This document shows positions 23,974 to 32,658 of a DNA stretch of 64,000 bases, one piece after another (position 1 is the first letter of the stretch; the number at the start of each line of letters is the position of its first letter). A program made the translations under genes and the position numbers. Origin of the DNA: Archangium lansingense (GTDB lineage Bacteria > Myxococcota > Myxococcia > Myxococcales > Myxococcaceae); NCBI RefSeq assembly GCF_026626635.1, contig NZ_JAPNKA010000001.1, positions 7,998,001-8,062,000 of the forward strand. The letters run 5' to 3'. A model generated the notes under the pieces. The model searched no databases. It worked only from the letters and a program-made list of their open reading frames with translations, and was not told where the DNA came from.

Positions 23974-25593
23974 ATGTTGCGTGCCCTCGCTGCCCTCCTC
24001 GTCCTGCTCGCCCTACCCGCTTCCGCCCGAGCCCCGAAGCTCACGTTGTTCATCAGTGTCGATGCGCTGGGCAGCGACCTGCTCCTGCGCAACCGTCCGC
24101 GCCTCACCGGGGGCCTGGGGCAACTGCTCAACACGGGGGCTTACTACCCCTACGCCCGGTATGCCTACGCGGAGGCACGTACCGCACCGGGTCACGCCAC
24201 GTTGGCCACCGGCGCGAACCCCTGGCGCCACGGCATCGTGGACAACGACATCTATGACCGAGCCACGGGCCAGAGCGTGCAGCCCTACATGGACCCGACG
24301 CACCAGCTCCTGGGCGGAGTCACCGTCCCCACGTCGGACACCAGCCCCGAGAACCTGATGGCGGAGACACTGGCGGACCGGCTGCACGTGTCCACGCAGG
24401 GTCGAGGCAAGGTGGTGGCACTGTCGTTCAAGGCTCGCTCAGCGATACCGCTGGCCGGGCGTCGGGGACAGGCCTGGTGGTTCGACGAAGCGACGGGGAA
24501 GATGGTGACGAGCACCTGGTACACGAAGGCGGTGCCCGCGTGGATGCAGGCTTTCAACGCGCGCAAGCTGGCGGACGCGAGCTTCGGCAAGACGTGGGAG
24601 CTGCTGCGTCCGCGCGCCGAGTACGTGGGCGAGGACGACCACACCGCGGAACCGCCGGACCCCTACCGCATGGGCCGCACGTTTCCCCACGCAATGAACG
24701 GCGGGCTCGAGGAGCCGGGTCCCGCGTCGTACCGGGTCTTCGGCGTGTCGCCCTATTCCCATGAGCTGCTGGTGCAGGCGGCGAAGGCGGCACTGGAGGG
24801 CGAGGGCCTGGGCAAGGACAACGTGCCGGACATGCTCGCGGTGAGCTTCAGCGGCACGGACGCGGCATTCCACACGTTCGGTCCGTACTCGTGGGAGATG
24901 CAGGACACGCTGCTGCGGTTGGATCAGGCGCTGGGAGAGCTCATCACCGCCGCCGAGCGCGCGGCGGGAGGCCGGGCGAACCTGGTCATCGCGTTGTCGG
25001 CGGACCACGGCGGCGCGGACATTCCGGAGGCCTGGGCCCAGGCGGGCATGCCCGCGGTGCGTCTCAACCCGGTGGAAATGGCGAAGGGCCTGGCCCAGGA
25101 GCTGCGCGCGAAGTTCGGGATCGACGTGGCGGTGAAGTTGATGGAGTTGGACGTATACCTGGGCGGCAAGGCGTTGGAGTCGGGACAGGTGGACGGCGTG
25201 GCGGTGCGGAGAGCGGCAGCGGCGTGGCTGTCGAAGCAGCCCTTCGCGGTGATGGCGGTGGCGAAGGACGACCTGGACTCGGCGCCGGACAGCGGGGGGC
25301 TGGTGGCACCGCTGCGGCGCGGCTACTACCCGATGCGCAGCGGGGACGTGCTCTTCGTGTCGAAGCCGTTCCAGGTGGTGAGTGACTATCCGCGAGGAAC
25401 GAACCACGGCACGCCGTACTCCTACGACGTGCAGGTGCCGGTGGTGTTCGCGGGCCGGGGTGTGAAGCCGGGCCTGTACCTTCAGGAGATCGACCCGGTG
25501 GACGTGGCCCCCACGCTGTCCGCGCTGCTGGAGATGGGGATGCCCGCGTCGGCGGAGGGCAAGCCGCGTGCGGAAGCCCTCACCGGCCGGTGA
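23974..25593 (+). CDS. PafA-like secreted alkaline phosphatase/phosphodiesterase
   Basis: This encodes 539 residues from the ATG at 23974 (GGGGAGG upstream). A signal peptide (MLRALAALLVLLALPASARA) precedes the phosphatase-superfamily domain: metal-binding SVDALGSD and nucleophile T76 in TAPGHATLATG. ADHGGADIPEAW and GTNHGTPYSYD supply further zinc ligands. The pattern matches PafA-type calcium-independent alkaline phosphatases that use Thr instead of Ser. It probably releases phosphate from organic phosphomonoesters in the periplasm. Confidence 0.85.
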   Translation: MLRALAALLVLLALPASARAPKLTLFISVDALGSDLLLRNRPRLTGGLGQLLNTGAYYPYARYAYAEARTAPGHATLATGANPWRHGIVDNDIYDRATGQSVQPYMDPTHQLLGGVTVPTSDTSPENLMAETLADRLHVSTQGRGKVVALSFKARSAIPLAGRRGQAWWFDEATGKMVTSTWYTKAVPAWMQAFNARKLADASFGKTWELLRPRAEYVGEDDHTAEPPDPYRMGRTFPHAMNGGLEEPGPASYRVFGVSPYSHELLVQAAKAALEGEGLGKDNVPDMLAVSFSGTDAAFHTFGPYSWEMQDTLLRLDQALGELITAAERAAGGRANLVIALSADHGGADIPEAWAQAGMPAVRLNPVEMAKGLAQELRAKFGIDVAVKLMELDVYLGGKALESGQVDGVAVRRAAAAWLSKQPFAVMAVAKDDLDSAPDSGGLVAPLRRGYYPMRSGDVLFVSKPFQVVSDYPRGTNHGTPYSYDVQVPVVFAGRGVKPGLYLQEIDPVDVAPTLSALLEMGMPASAEGKPRAEALTGR

Positions 25594-25676
25594 GGGCTAC
25601 GTCCGCCCTGGAAGTCCTACGACAACCGCGTGCGCCCGAATAGGCTCGCTCTCGCCGGACCCAATCTGGACCCAAC

Positions 25677-28600
25677 ATGGCCGACGACGACAACGACGAC
25701 AAGACCTCTCCACCCGCCAACCCGGCTGGAGTCCTGCCCAAGGGAACCGTCATCGATGGCCACTTCGTTCTCGAGGGCCTGGCGGGCCGCGGAGGGATGG
25801 GCGCCGTCTATCGCGCCACCGATTCCTCCACGGGGGGGACCGTCGCGCTCAAGTTGCTGCATGCCGTTACCTCACCGGAGGTGGCCTACCGCTTCAAACG
25901 GGAGGCGGTGCTGCTGGCCGAGCTGCGTCACCCCGGGATTGTCTCATACGTTGCACATGGCTCCACCAAGGTGGGCCAGCCCTACCTGGCCATGGAGTGG
26001 CTCGAAGGAGAGGACCTGTCCCGGCGCCTCGCCCGCAAGCCGCTCGGCCTTCCCGAGACGCTGTCCCTGCTGCGCCGGGCCGCGGAGGCACTCGCCACGG
26101 CCCACCAGCAGGGCATCGTCCACCGCGATCTCAAACCCTCCAACCTCTTCCTGAGAGGGGGGCGGCCCGAGGACGTGGTGCTGCTGGACTTCGGTCTGGC
26201 ACGCTACGCCACGCGCACCCTGGTGGCGGTGACCGGCACGGGGACGGTGGTGGGGACGCCGGGATACATGGCGCCGGAGCAGGCCTCCAGCGCGCCGGAG
26301 ATTCCGCCCGCCGCGGACATCTTCTCGCTGGGGTGCGTGCTGTACGAATGCCTCACCGGCCGGCCCCCCTTCGCCGCGCCGCACTTCGCCGCCACGCTGG
26401 CCAAGATTCTGCACGCTGAGCCGGCGCCCCTGCACACGCTGCGTCCAGGCCTGCCCGCGGGCCTGCAGGTGCTGGTGGACCGGATGCTGGCCAAGAACCC
26501 TCGGCGGAGGCTGTCGAACGCCGCCAGCCTGCTGGAGGCGCTCGAATCACTGGAGTCCGTCCCCGAGCTGCTGCTGCCGCAGGTGGGGATGGAGCCGCAC
26601 CGCGACAGCGTGGCGGAGGCCGAGCAGCTCCTCGTCAGCGTGCTGCTCGTGTCCCTCGCCGCCTCACCGGAGGAGACGGCGGATTGGAACCAGGGTCTGG
26701 CGTTGCGCGACTCGCTGCGCGCGGACCTGGCGCCGCTTCGGGGTGCCCAGGTGGAACTGCTGGCGGATGGCTCGCTGGTGGCCACGCTGGTGCCCGAGCG
26801 CGGCACGGCCACGGACCAGGCGGCGCTGGCGGCGCGCTGTGCCCTCACCCTCAAGGAGCGTTGGCCGGAGGCCTCGGTGGTACTGGCCACGGGCCTGGGT
26901 GTCCTCAATGAGAGGCTGCCGGTGGGCGAGGCCATGGACAGGGCGGGGCGGCTGCTGCGCCAGCTCGAGCGCGCCTCCTCCTCCAGCGTGGTGATGGACG
27001 AGGTGACGGCCGGTCTGCTCGGAGCCGGCTTCCAGCTCTCCCGCTTCGACTCGGGCACGTTCGCGTTGCAAGGCGAGCGGCTCGATGCCGACGCCTCCCG
27101 TCCGCTATTGGGCAAGCCTACCCATTGCGTGGGCCGGGAGAAGGATCTGGCGCTGCTCGACCTCACCTTCACCGCCTGCGTCGAGGAGCCGGCCGCCCGG
27201 GCCTTGTTGGTGACGGCCCCGCCGGGTGTGGGCAAGTCCCGGCTGCGCCAGGAGTTCCTTCGGCGCCTGGAGGGCAAGGAGCAGCCGCCACTGGTGCTGC
27301 TGGGGCGTGGAGACCCGATGAGCACGGGCGCCTCGTATGGCTTGTTGGGCCAGGCACTCCGAAGGCTGTGCGGGGTGGGCGAGGGCGAGAGCCTGGAGGC
27401 GCGGCGGAGCCGGCTGTACCAGCGGGTGGCCCTGCACCTGCCCGAGGCGAACGCCCAGGAGGTGGTGGAGTTCCTGGGAGAGCTGTGCGCCCTGCCCTTC
27501 CCCGAGGAGCACAGCCCCCGCCTGCAGATGGCGCGACGCGAGCCGCGATTTATGAGCGCGCAGGTGGGCCGGGCGTTGGGGGCCTTCCTACAGGCCGAGT
27601 GTCTGCGGCAACCGGTGCTGCTGGTGCTGGAGGATCTGCATTGGAGCGATGAGCTGACGGTGAGGCTGGTGGGCGAGCTGCTGCGGGAGCTGGCCGGGCA
27701 GCCCTTCATGGTGCTGGCGCTGGCGCGGCCCGAGGTGAAGGAACTCTTCCCGGGACTCTGGGCGAGCCGCGTGCAGGAGGTGCCGCTCCAGGGGCTGAAT
27801 CGCAAGGCGTGCGCCCGGCTGGCGCGTGAGGTATTGGGGCCCCAGGTGCACGAGTCCGTGGTGCAGCGGGTGGTGGAGCAGTCGGACGGCAACGCCCTCT
27901 TCCTGGAGGAGCTCATCCGCATGGTGGCGGAGGGGCGCGGGGAGGAGGCGCCGGAGACGGTGCTGGCGGTACTGCAGGCGCGCCTGCAGCGGATGGAGCA
28001 GGGGGCACGCCAGGTGCTGCTGGCCGCCAGCCTCTTCGGCGGTGCCTTCTGGCCGGAGGGTGTGGGGGAGCTGTTGGGCCACCGGACGGCGCAGCCGCTG
28101 TTGGAGCAACACCTGCAACTGCTGGTGGAGCAGGAGCTCATCGTGCCGTCGCCTGACAGCCACTTTCCCACCGTGGCCGAGTACCGTTTCCGCCACGCGC
28201 TGGTGCGGGATGCGGCCCATGGCCTGGTGCCCGAGAGTCACCGGTTCCAGGGGCACCGGCTCGCGGCCGCCTGGTTGGAGCAGATGGGCGAGCCCGATGC
28301 GTTGGTGCTCGCCACGCACCTGCGGTTGGGGGGGCAGCCCGAGCGTGCCGTCCACTTCTACACCCGGGCCGCGGAGAAGCTCTTCGAGCGCAACGATCTG
28401 CAGGGGACGATGTGGTGCGTGGATGCAGCGCTGGCCTGCGAGGTGAGCGATGAGTCCCTGACCCGGCTGCGCGCGCTCCAGTCCGTGGTGGACTACTGGC
28501 AGGATCGGATGCCGAGGTCCTTGGAAGCCGGTGGTGAGCTCCTGCGCGGGCTGAAAGAGGGCAGCCCGCTGTGGTGCTGGTTCATCGGCGGCCAGATCGT

Positions 28601-29621
28601 CGGCCATCTCTATTACGGGCATCTGGAGGAGGTGGGCAGGTTGCAAGAGCTGTTGCTTCGCACCACGCCTGAGCCCGAGGCGGCCTTGGCCTACGGTGAG
28701 GCCGTTGGCATGTTGATGGGCACGCAGATGTTCATGGGGGCGCGGCAGGGCGTGGAGACCGCGATCGAACGGTTCGCGCAAGCGGGTGCTGGCGTCGTGG
28801 GCCAGGAGTTCCTGAAGCTGTACCTGCCACTGCTCAAGGGCCCCTTCCAATACTTCTTCGAGGCGAGGTCGTGGGAGACCTTCCTCATGGCGGAGCAGGG
28901 AACGCGTGTATTTCGTGAGCTCGGCGCGGAGCGGCTCGTGAGCCAGACGCAGATCCTCCTGGGGCAGAGCCTGGGTGCCCTGGGAGAGCTGCCCGAGGCC
29001 CTGACCCATCTGCGAGAGGCACTGGCCAGCGCCCAGCGGTTGGAGCGCCACGCCACGGCTGTCTATGCCCAGCAATTCCTGCTCATGACCCTTGTTGGCA
29101 GCCCCGAGCCAGGGCACCGGCAGGAGGCTCGTGACATGCTGTCCGACTACATGAGGCACGAGCAGGTCGATCCCATCCGGCAGGGGACGGGCTATTCCAT
29201 GCTGGCCAGGCTGTTGGCGGTGGAGGGCGAGCCGCGCGAGGCCGAGGTGTATGCGCGCAGGGCCTGTGAGTTGCTGGAGCCCTTCCTGCTGTACCGGGTC
29301 TACGCGCGGACCGTTCACTGCTCCATCCTGCTTGCGCTGGGACGAGTTCCAGAGGCCAAACAGGTGGCGCTGCTGGGAGTCCAGGAACTGGAGCAGATGG
29401 GAAATGAGGGCGTGTACGCGGTGGCCATGCACCTGGCGCTGGCGGAGGCCTGCTTCGCGCAGGGAGATGGGAGTATGGGAGATGCAGCCCTGCACAAGGC
29501 CCTGCAGTGCGTGAGGGCTCGCGCGAGCGACATTCCCGAGCCCGAGGCCCGCGAGCGCTTCCTGCGCCAGGTGCCCGAGAATGCCCGGACACTGGAGCTG
29601 GCCCGTCAGCGCAGCCCATAG
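25677..29621 (+). CDS. Ser/Thr protein kinase - AAA ATPase - TPR regulator (PknK-like)
   Basis: This is a 1314-residue protein. Residues ~30-290 are a Hanks kinase with all key residues: P-loop GRGGMGAVY, K59, HRD 149-151 and DFG 171-173. Residues ~311-470 resemble a degenerate nucleotidyl-cyclase/AfsR-like regulatory domain. Residues ~480-760 are a STAND-type AAA domain with Walker A APPGVGKS (514-521) and Walker B LLVLEDLHWSD. The remaining ~550 residues are helical TPR-like repeats. No membrane segment is present. Such proteins relay signals through phosphorylation and ATP-driven assembly and are numerous in myxobacteria. It stands alone between the phosphatase and tetR. Confidence 0.9.
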   Translation: MADDDNDDKTSPPANPAGVLPKGTVIDGHFVLEGLAGRGGMGAVYRATDSSTGGTVALKLLHAVTSPEVAYRFKREAVLLAELRHPGIVSYVAHGSTKVGQPYLAMEWLEGEDLSRRLARKPLGLPETLSLLRRAAEALATAHQQGIVHRDLKPSNLFLRGGRPEDVVLLDFGLARYATRTLVAVTGTGTVVGTPGYMAPEQASSAPEIPPAADIFSLGCVLYECLTGRPPFAAPHFAATLAKILHAEPAPLHTLRPGLPAGLQVLVDRMLAKNPRRRLSNAASLLEALESLESVPELLLPQVGMEPHRDSVAEAEQLLVSVLLVSLAASPEETADWNQGLALRDSLRADLAPLRGAQVELLADGSLVATLVPERGTATDQAALAARCALTLKERWPEASVVLATGLGVLNERLPVGEAMDRAGRLLRQLERASSSSVVMDEVTAGLLGAGFQLSRFDSGTFALQGERLDADASRPLLGKPTHCVGREKDLALLDLTFTACVEEPAARALLVTAPPGVGKSRLRQEFLRRLEGKEQPPLVLLGRGDPMSTGASYGLLGQALRRLCGVGEGESLEARRSRLYQRVALHLPEANAQEVVEFLGELCALPFPEEHSPRLQMARREPRFMSAQVGRALGAFLQAECLRQPVLLVLEDLHWSDELTVRLVGELLRELAGQPFMVLALARPEVKELFPGLWASRVQEVPLQGLNRKACARLAREVLGPQVHESVVQRVVEQSDGNALFLEELIRMVAEGRGEEAPETVLAVLQARLQRMEQGARQVLLAASLFGGAFWPEGVGELLGHRTAQPLLEQHLQLLVEQELIVPSPDSHFPTVAEYRFRHALVRDAAHGLVPESHRFQGHRLAAAWLEQMGEPDALVLATHLRLGGQPERAVHFYTRAAEKLFERNDLQGTMWCVDAALACEVSDESLTRLRALQSVVDYWQDRMPRSLEAGGELLRGLKEGSPLWCWFIGGQIVGHLYYGHLEEVGRLQELLLRTTPEPEAALAYGEAVGMLMGTQMFMGARQGVETAIERFAQAGAGVVGQEFLKLYLPLLKGPFQYFFEARSWETFLMAEQGTRVFRELGAERLVSQTQILLGQSLGALGELPEALTHLREALASAQRLERHATAVYAQQFLLMTLVGSPEPGHRQEARDMLSDYMRHEQVDPIRQGTGYSMLARLLAVEGEPREAEVYARRACELLEPFLLYRVYARTVHCSILLALGRVPEAKQVALLGVQELEQMGNEGVYAVAMHLALAEACFAQGDGSMGDAALHKALQCVRARASDIPEPEARERFLRQVPENARTLELARQRSP

Positions 29622-29651
29622 TCTTTTCAGCGGATTTTGGGATGGAGGAGA

Positions 29652-30254
29652 CTATTCGTCCCCACTGCCAGCGGACGGCTTCGCTCGTCGTTGCCGCCTG
29701 CTGGATGCGTTCGCTTGAAGCGCTGAAGTGATGAGCGCACGTGCCGACTCGAGAACGGCAAGCGCGCTCGCGTCGTCCGGCAGCGCGCGAGCCAGTGCTA
29801 CGGCCCCAAGCGCGGCCGCGAGGACACCAGGCGCCTCATCGTGGCTCCCCAGCTTCTCGCCGAGAGCGCGAACGACTTCCGCGAGCCCAGCCTCGAACGC
29901 CTGCCGAACCTCCTCGTCGCTGCGCCCCACCTCGGACGTGATCGCAGGAAGCGCGCAGCCCGCCGCGGGGTTGCGGACATGCGCGAGACTGAGGTAGCGC
30001 GCGAGCGCCTCGTCCAACGTCACGTCCGCCGAGAGAAAGCGCCGTGCACTCGTCCCCAGCTCCTCACGAAGGACGGTGCAGAGGAAGTCCTGCTTCGACT
30101 CGAAGTGCGTGTACAGCGCGGCACCGGTGAGCCCGACGCGGCGGGCGATGCCGTCGACGCCAGCCCCCTGCACTCCACGCTCCTTCACGTGGCGACCGCC
30201 CTCAGCGATGAGGCGCCGCCTGACATCCCCGGTGTGTTCCTTCGAATACCTCAC
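29652..30254 (-). CDS. TetR-family repressor
   Basis: This encodes 200 residues. The N-terminal helix-turn-helix is clear (GVQGAGVDGIARRVGLTGAALYTHFESKQDFL, residues ~27-58), followed by an all-helical ligand domain with AAGCALPAITSEVGRSDEEVR. That segment matches the TetR subgroup that often controls crotonase- or oxidoreductase-type genes. It is divergent from an enoyl-CoA hydratase-like gene, with a near-perfect palindrome between them. It probably represses both genes until it binds a hydrophobic ligand. Confidence 0.87.
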   Translation of the reverse strand: MRYSKEHTGDVRRRLIAEGGRHVKERGVQGAGVDGIARRVGLTGAALYTHFESKQDFLCTVLREELGTSARRFLSADVTLDEALARYLSLAHVRNPAAGCALPAITSEVGRSDEEVRQAFEAGLAEVVRALGEKLGSHDEAPGVLAAALGAVALARALPDDASALAVLESARALITSALQANASSRRQRRAKPSAGSGDE

Positions 30255-30287
30255 GCGGCCAGCTTGACAGCATGCCCGGCGAATGGC

Positions 30288-30314
30288 AAACGCCCGTTAG
30301 CTTAACGGTCGTTT
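30288..30314. promoter_or_regulatory. TetR-type operator
   Basis: This is a 27-bp palindrome matching its own reverse complement at 22 of 27 positions. The arms are AAACGcCCGTTA and TAACGGtCGTTT around a 3-bp centre. It lies 34 bp upstream of the tetR start and 35 bp upstream of the crotonase start, ideally placed to repress both. The TAACGG half-site is common for TetR-family sites. Confidence 0.75.
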
Positions 30315-30349
30315 ACTCATCGGCCCGTCGGCCACAACGGAGGCTCTGC

Positions 30350-31129
30350 ATGTCCACGCTCGTCACCGAAGAGACGGTTGGATTCGTCCGGAAGATCGGC
30401 TTGAACCGCCCCGACAAGCGCAATGCGATGAACATCGCGCTCATCGAGCAGCTCTCTTCCGCGTTCGCGCGCGCCGAAGCCGACGAAGCGATTCGAGTGA
30501 TGCTGCTGTTCGCGCACGGGCCGGTGTTCACCGCGGGCCTGGACCTGATGGACGTCTTCCCGCGTCTCGGAGAAGCGGACTCGCTGTTCCGCTCGGCGGG
30601 GCTCGACCCCTGGGCAACCCACGGGCCGGCGCGCACGAAGCCGCTCATCCTCGCAGTGCACGGCAAGTGCCTCACACTCGGAATCGAGTTGATGCTCGCC
30701 GGCGACATCACCATCGCCTCGGAAGACGCCACGTTCGAGCAGATCGAGATCGACCGCGGCATCTTCCCGTTCGGCGGCGGCACGGCGCGCTGGGTCCAGA
30801 CAATGGGCTGGGGAAACGCGATGCAGTACCTCCTCACCGGTGATGCGCTGGACGCACGCGAGGCGCATCGCCTGGGCCTCGTTCAGCGTGTCGTGGCGCG
30901 CGACGCGCTCATGGACACCGCGATGGGCATCGCCGCCCGCGTTGCGTCGAAGGCTCCTCTCGCCATCAAGGCGACGCTCGAGAGCGCACGGACCGCGGTG
31001 CTCGACGGGGAGCGCGCCGCCGCCGCGAAGCTGCTACCTGCCATCATGCAACTCGCCGTGACCGAGGATGCCCGGGAGGCCCTCATGGCATTCATGGAGC
31101 GGCGCCCAGCCACCTTCCACGGCCGTTGA
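30350..31129 (+). CDS. Enoyl-CoA hydratase/isomerase (crotonase family)
   Basis: This encodes 259 residues from the ATG at 30350. Crotonase landmarks are NRPDKRNAMN, the oxyanion-hole segments GPVFTAGLDLMDVFP and HGKCLTLGIELMLAGDITIA, and DRGIFPFGGGTARWVQTMGWGNAMQYLLTG. The residues at the two Glu positions of classical hydratases are not clearly kept, so the exact reaction is open. Its control by the divergent TetR is strongly suggested by the palindrome. A hydrolase follows 90 bp downstream beyond a palindromic repeat. Confidence 0.85.
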   Translation: MSTLVTEETVGFVRKIGLNRPDKRNAMNIALIEQLSSAFARAEADEAIRVMLLFAHGPVFTAGLDLMDVFPRLGEADSLFRSAGLDPWATHGPARTKPLILAVHGKCLTLGIELMLAGDITIASEDATFEQIEIDRGIFPFGGGTARWVQTMGWGNAMQYLLTGDALDAREAHRLGLVQRVVARDALMDTAMGIAARVASKAPLAIKATLESARTAVLDGERAAAAKLLPAIMQLAVTEDAREALMAFMERRPATFHGR

Positions 31130-31162
31130 CCGTTCCCCGCGACGCCGGACGCGAGTTCGCGC

Positions 31163-31187
31163 AACTGGTCCGATGGTCGGACCAGTT
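31163..31187. repeat. REP-like palindrome, copy A
   Basis: This is a perfect 11-bp inverted repeat (AACTGGTCCGA / TCGGACCAGTT) with loop TGG. A second copy lies in the opposite orientation at 55798-55822 with all 25 positions identical. Both have GCGAGTT ~5-12 nt before the stem. It lies between the crotonase stop and the next hydrolase gene. Confidence 0.75.
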
Positions 31188-31219
31188 CGAGCCACGTGCG
31201 ACCGAGGAGTTCCCTGATA

Positions 31220-32089
31220 ATGAGTGCGCTGCCCCCTGGCGAACGGATGACGCTCCTCGCATCGGACGGCTATTCGCTGACCGCTATGCGATTTGGAGCG
31301 GGTTCTGCGCTCCGCGGCCACATCGTCGTGGCCGGCGCGACCGGCGTGCCGCAGACGTACTACGCGCGCTTCGCCGGGTACGCGGCGAGCCGTGGTTTCA
31401 CCACGCTCACGTTCGACTATCGCGGCATCGGACAGTCGAAGCCCGAGTCTCTCGCTGGCTTTGAAGCGTCGTTCGTGGACTGGGCGCGGCTCGATCTCGC
31501 GGCGGCTGTCGAGCAGATGGCCAGCGACACGGTCCCGCTCTTCGTCGTCGGCCACTCGTTCGGTGGGCATGCGATCGGGCTGCTCCCGAACGAGGACGAC
31601 GTGGCCGCACATTACGTCTTCGGAGCGGGCGCGGGGTGGCACGGTTGGATGACGCCGCTGGAGCGTGTGCGCGTGAAGTTGATCTGGAACGTCGTCCTCC
31701 CGCCGCTCGTGCGATGGAAGGGATACCTGCCGTGGAGCCTGCTCGACATGGGCGAGGATCTGCCGCTCGGCGTGTACCACCAATGGCGGCGCTGGTGCCG
31801 GTATCCGCACTACTTCCTCGACGATCCGACCGCGACGGAGCTGCGGGAGCTGTGCATGCGCGTGCGTGCCCCGCTCGCCGCGGCAAACGCCCTGGATGAC
31901 GCGTGGGCGCCGCCGCGCTCGCGCGACGCGTTTCTCCTCAATGCCTACCGAAACGCCCAGGTCGATCTCATCGACATCGATCCGCACGACTTTGGACCGA
32001 TCGGGCACATGGGCTACTTCCGGCGAACCGCAAGCCCCCTGTGGGAGCGCGCGCTCGACTGGTTCGCGGAGCGCCACATCGAAGGGTGA
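31220..32089 (+). CDS. Alpha/beta hydrolase
   Basis: This encodes 289 residues from the ATG at 31220 (GAGGAG upstream). The fold is shown by VVAGATGVPQTYYARF, LTFDYRGIGQSKPE, the nucleophile elbow VVGHSFGGHAIG, and a late acid/His region (DDAWAPPRSR, IDPHDFGPIGHMGYFR). This matches the 'predicted alpha/beta hydrolase' group (COG4757-like) of unknown substrate. It is probably co-regulated with the crotonase gene unless the repeat between them terminates transcription. Confidence 0.8.
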   Translation: MSALPPGERMTLLASDGYSLTAMRFGAGSALRGHIVVAGATGVPQTYYARFAGYAASRGFTTLTFDYRGIGQSKPESLAGFEASFVDWARLDLAAAVEQMASDTVPLFVVGHSFGGHAIGLLPNEDDVAAHYVFGAGAGWHGWMTPLERVRVKLIWNVVLPPLVRWKGYLPWSLLDMGEDLPLGVYHQWRRWCRYPHYFLDDPTATELRELCMRVRAPLAAANALDDAWAPPRSRDAFLLNAYRNAQVDLIDIDPHDFGPIGHMGYFRRTASPLWERALDWFAERHIEG

Positions 32090-32179
32090 TGCGGTGCGCG
32101 AACGCCGACCTGGCGCGAGTCCTGCCCGCCCGTGCGTTGCTTGACAGGTCAAAGACGCGGGCGGTATAGACCGCGCCAT

Positions 32180-32393
32180 GCTGGTGCCGGGGCCTTGCGC
32201 CCAGGCTTGAAAGGGAACCCGGTTTGAATCCGGGGCTGCCCCGCAGCGGTATGTGAGAACGACCCTCGTCACATGCACTGGTCCTCCTGGAGGACTGGGA
32301 AGCGACGAGCAGTAGGAAGCCGGCGGCTGTATCGCCGAAGCGCTCACGAGCCCGAAGACCTGCCCGCATCCCCGCGTGGGAGAAATCCACGCG
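32180..32393 (+). promoter_or_regulatory. Cobalamin (AdoCbl-type) riboswitch with hairpin
   Basis: The conserved core is present in order: GGGAACCCGGTTTGAATCCGG (P3/P4 side), GGCTGCCCCGCAGCGGT, and the B12 box AGCCCGAAGACCTGCC at ~32349-32364. A 7-bp hairpin (32373-32379 / 32387-32393, loop GAGAAAT) follows and may be the expression platform. The next gene on this strand starts at 32659. The 265 bp between them hold no other feature that I can see. With B12 bound, the downstream operon should be switched off. Confidence 0.9.
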
Positions 32394-32658
32394 AGGTCTA
32401 GACCTGGAGCCTCGAGGGGAGGCGGGAAGGTCCGAGCGCCTGGGGCACGGTCCATCCGTTCATTCTCCCATCGCTCGGGTACTGACTCTCCCTCCCATCG
32501 CGTCTACCAGTCCGCCCGTGGGGGCGGAGGTCGGTCAACGGCTCCTCGCGGGGCCGGATGCGCCGTGGGCTGGCGCGTCGTGACGGAGCTCCATCCACGC
32601 GGGTTCACACCGGGCGGCCGAACCGCTCGGAGAGGGCCGACGTCGTGGAGGAGCACCA

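Noticed and set aside
32526..32658. A short gene between the first riboswitch and the aminotransferase
   Set aside because: No frame there has a convincing start, ribosome-binding site and protein-like composition.
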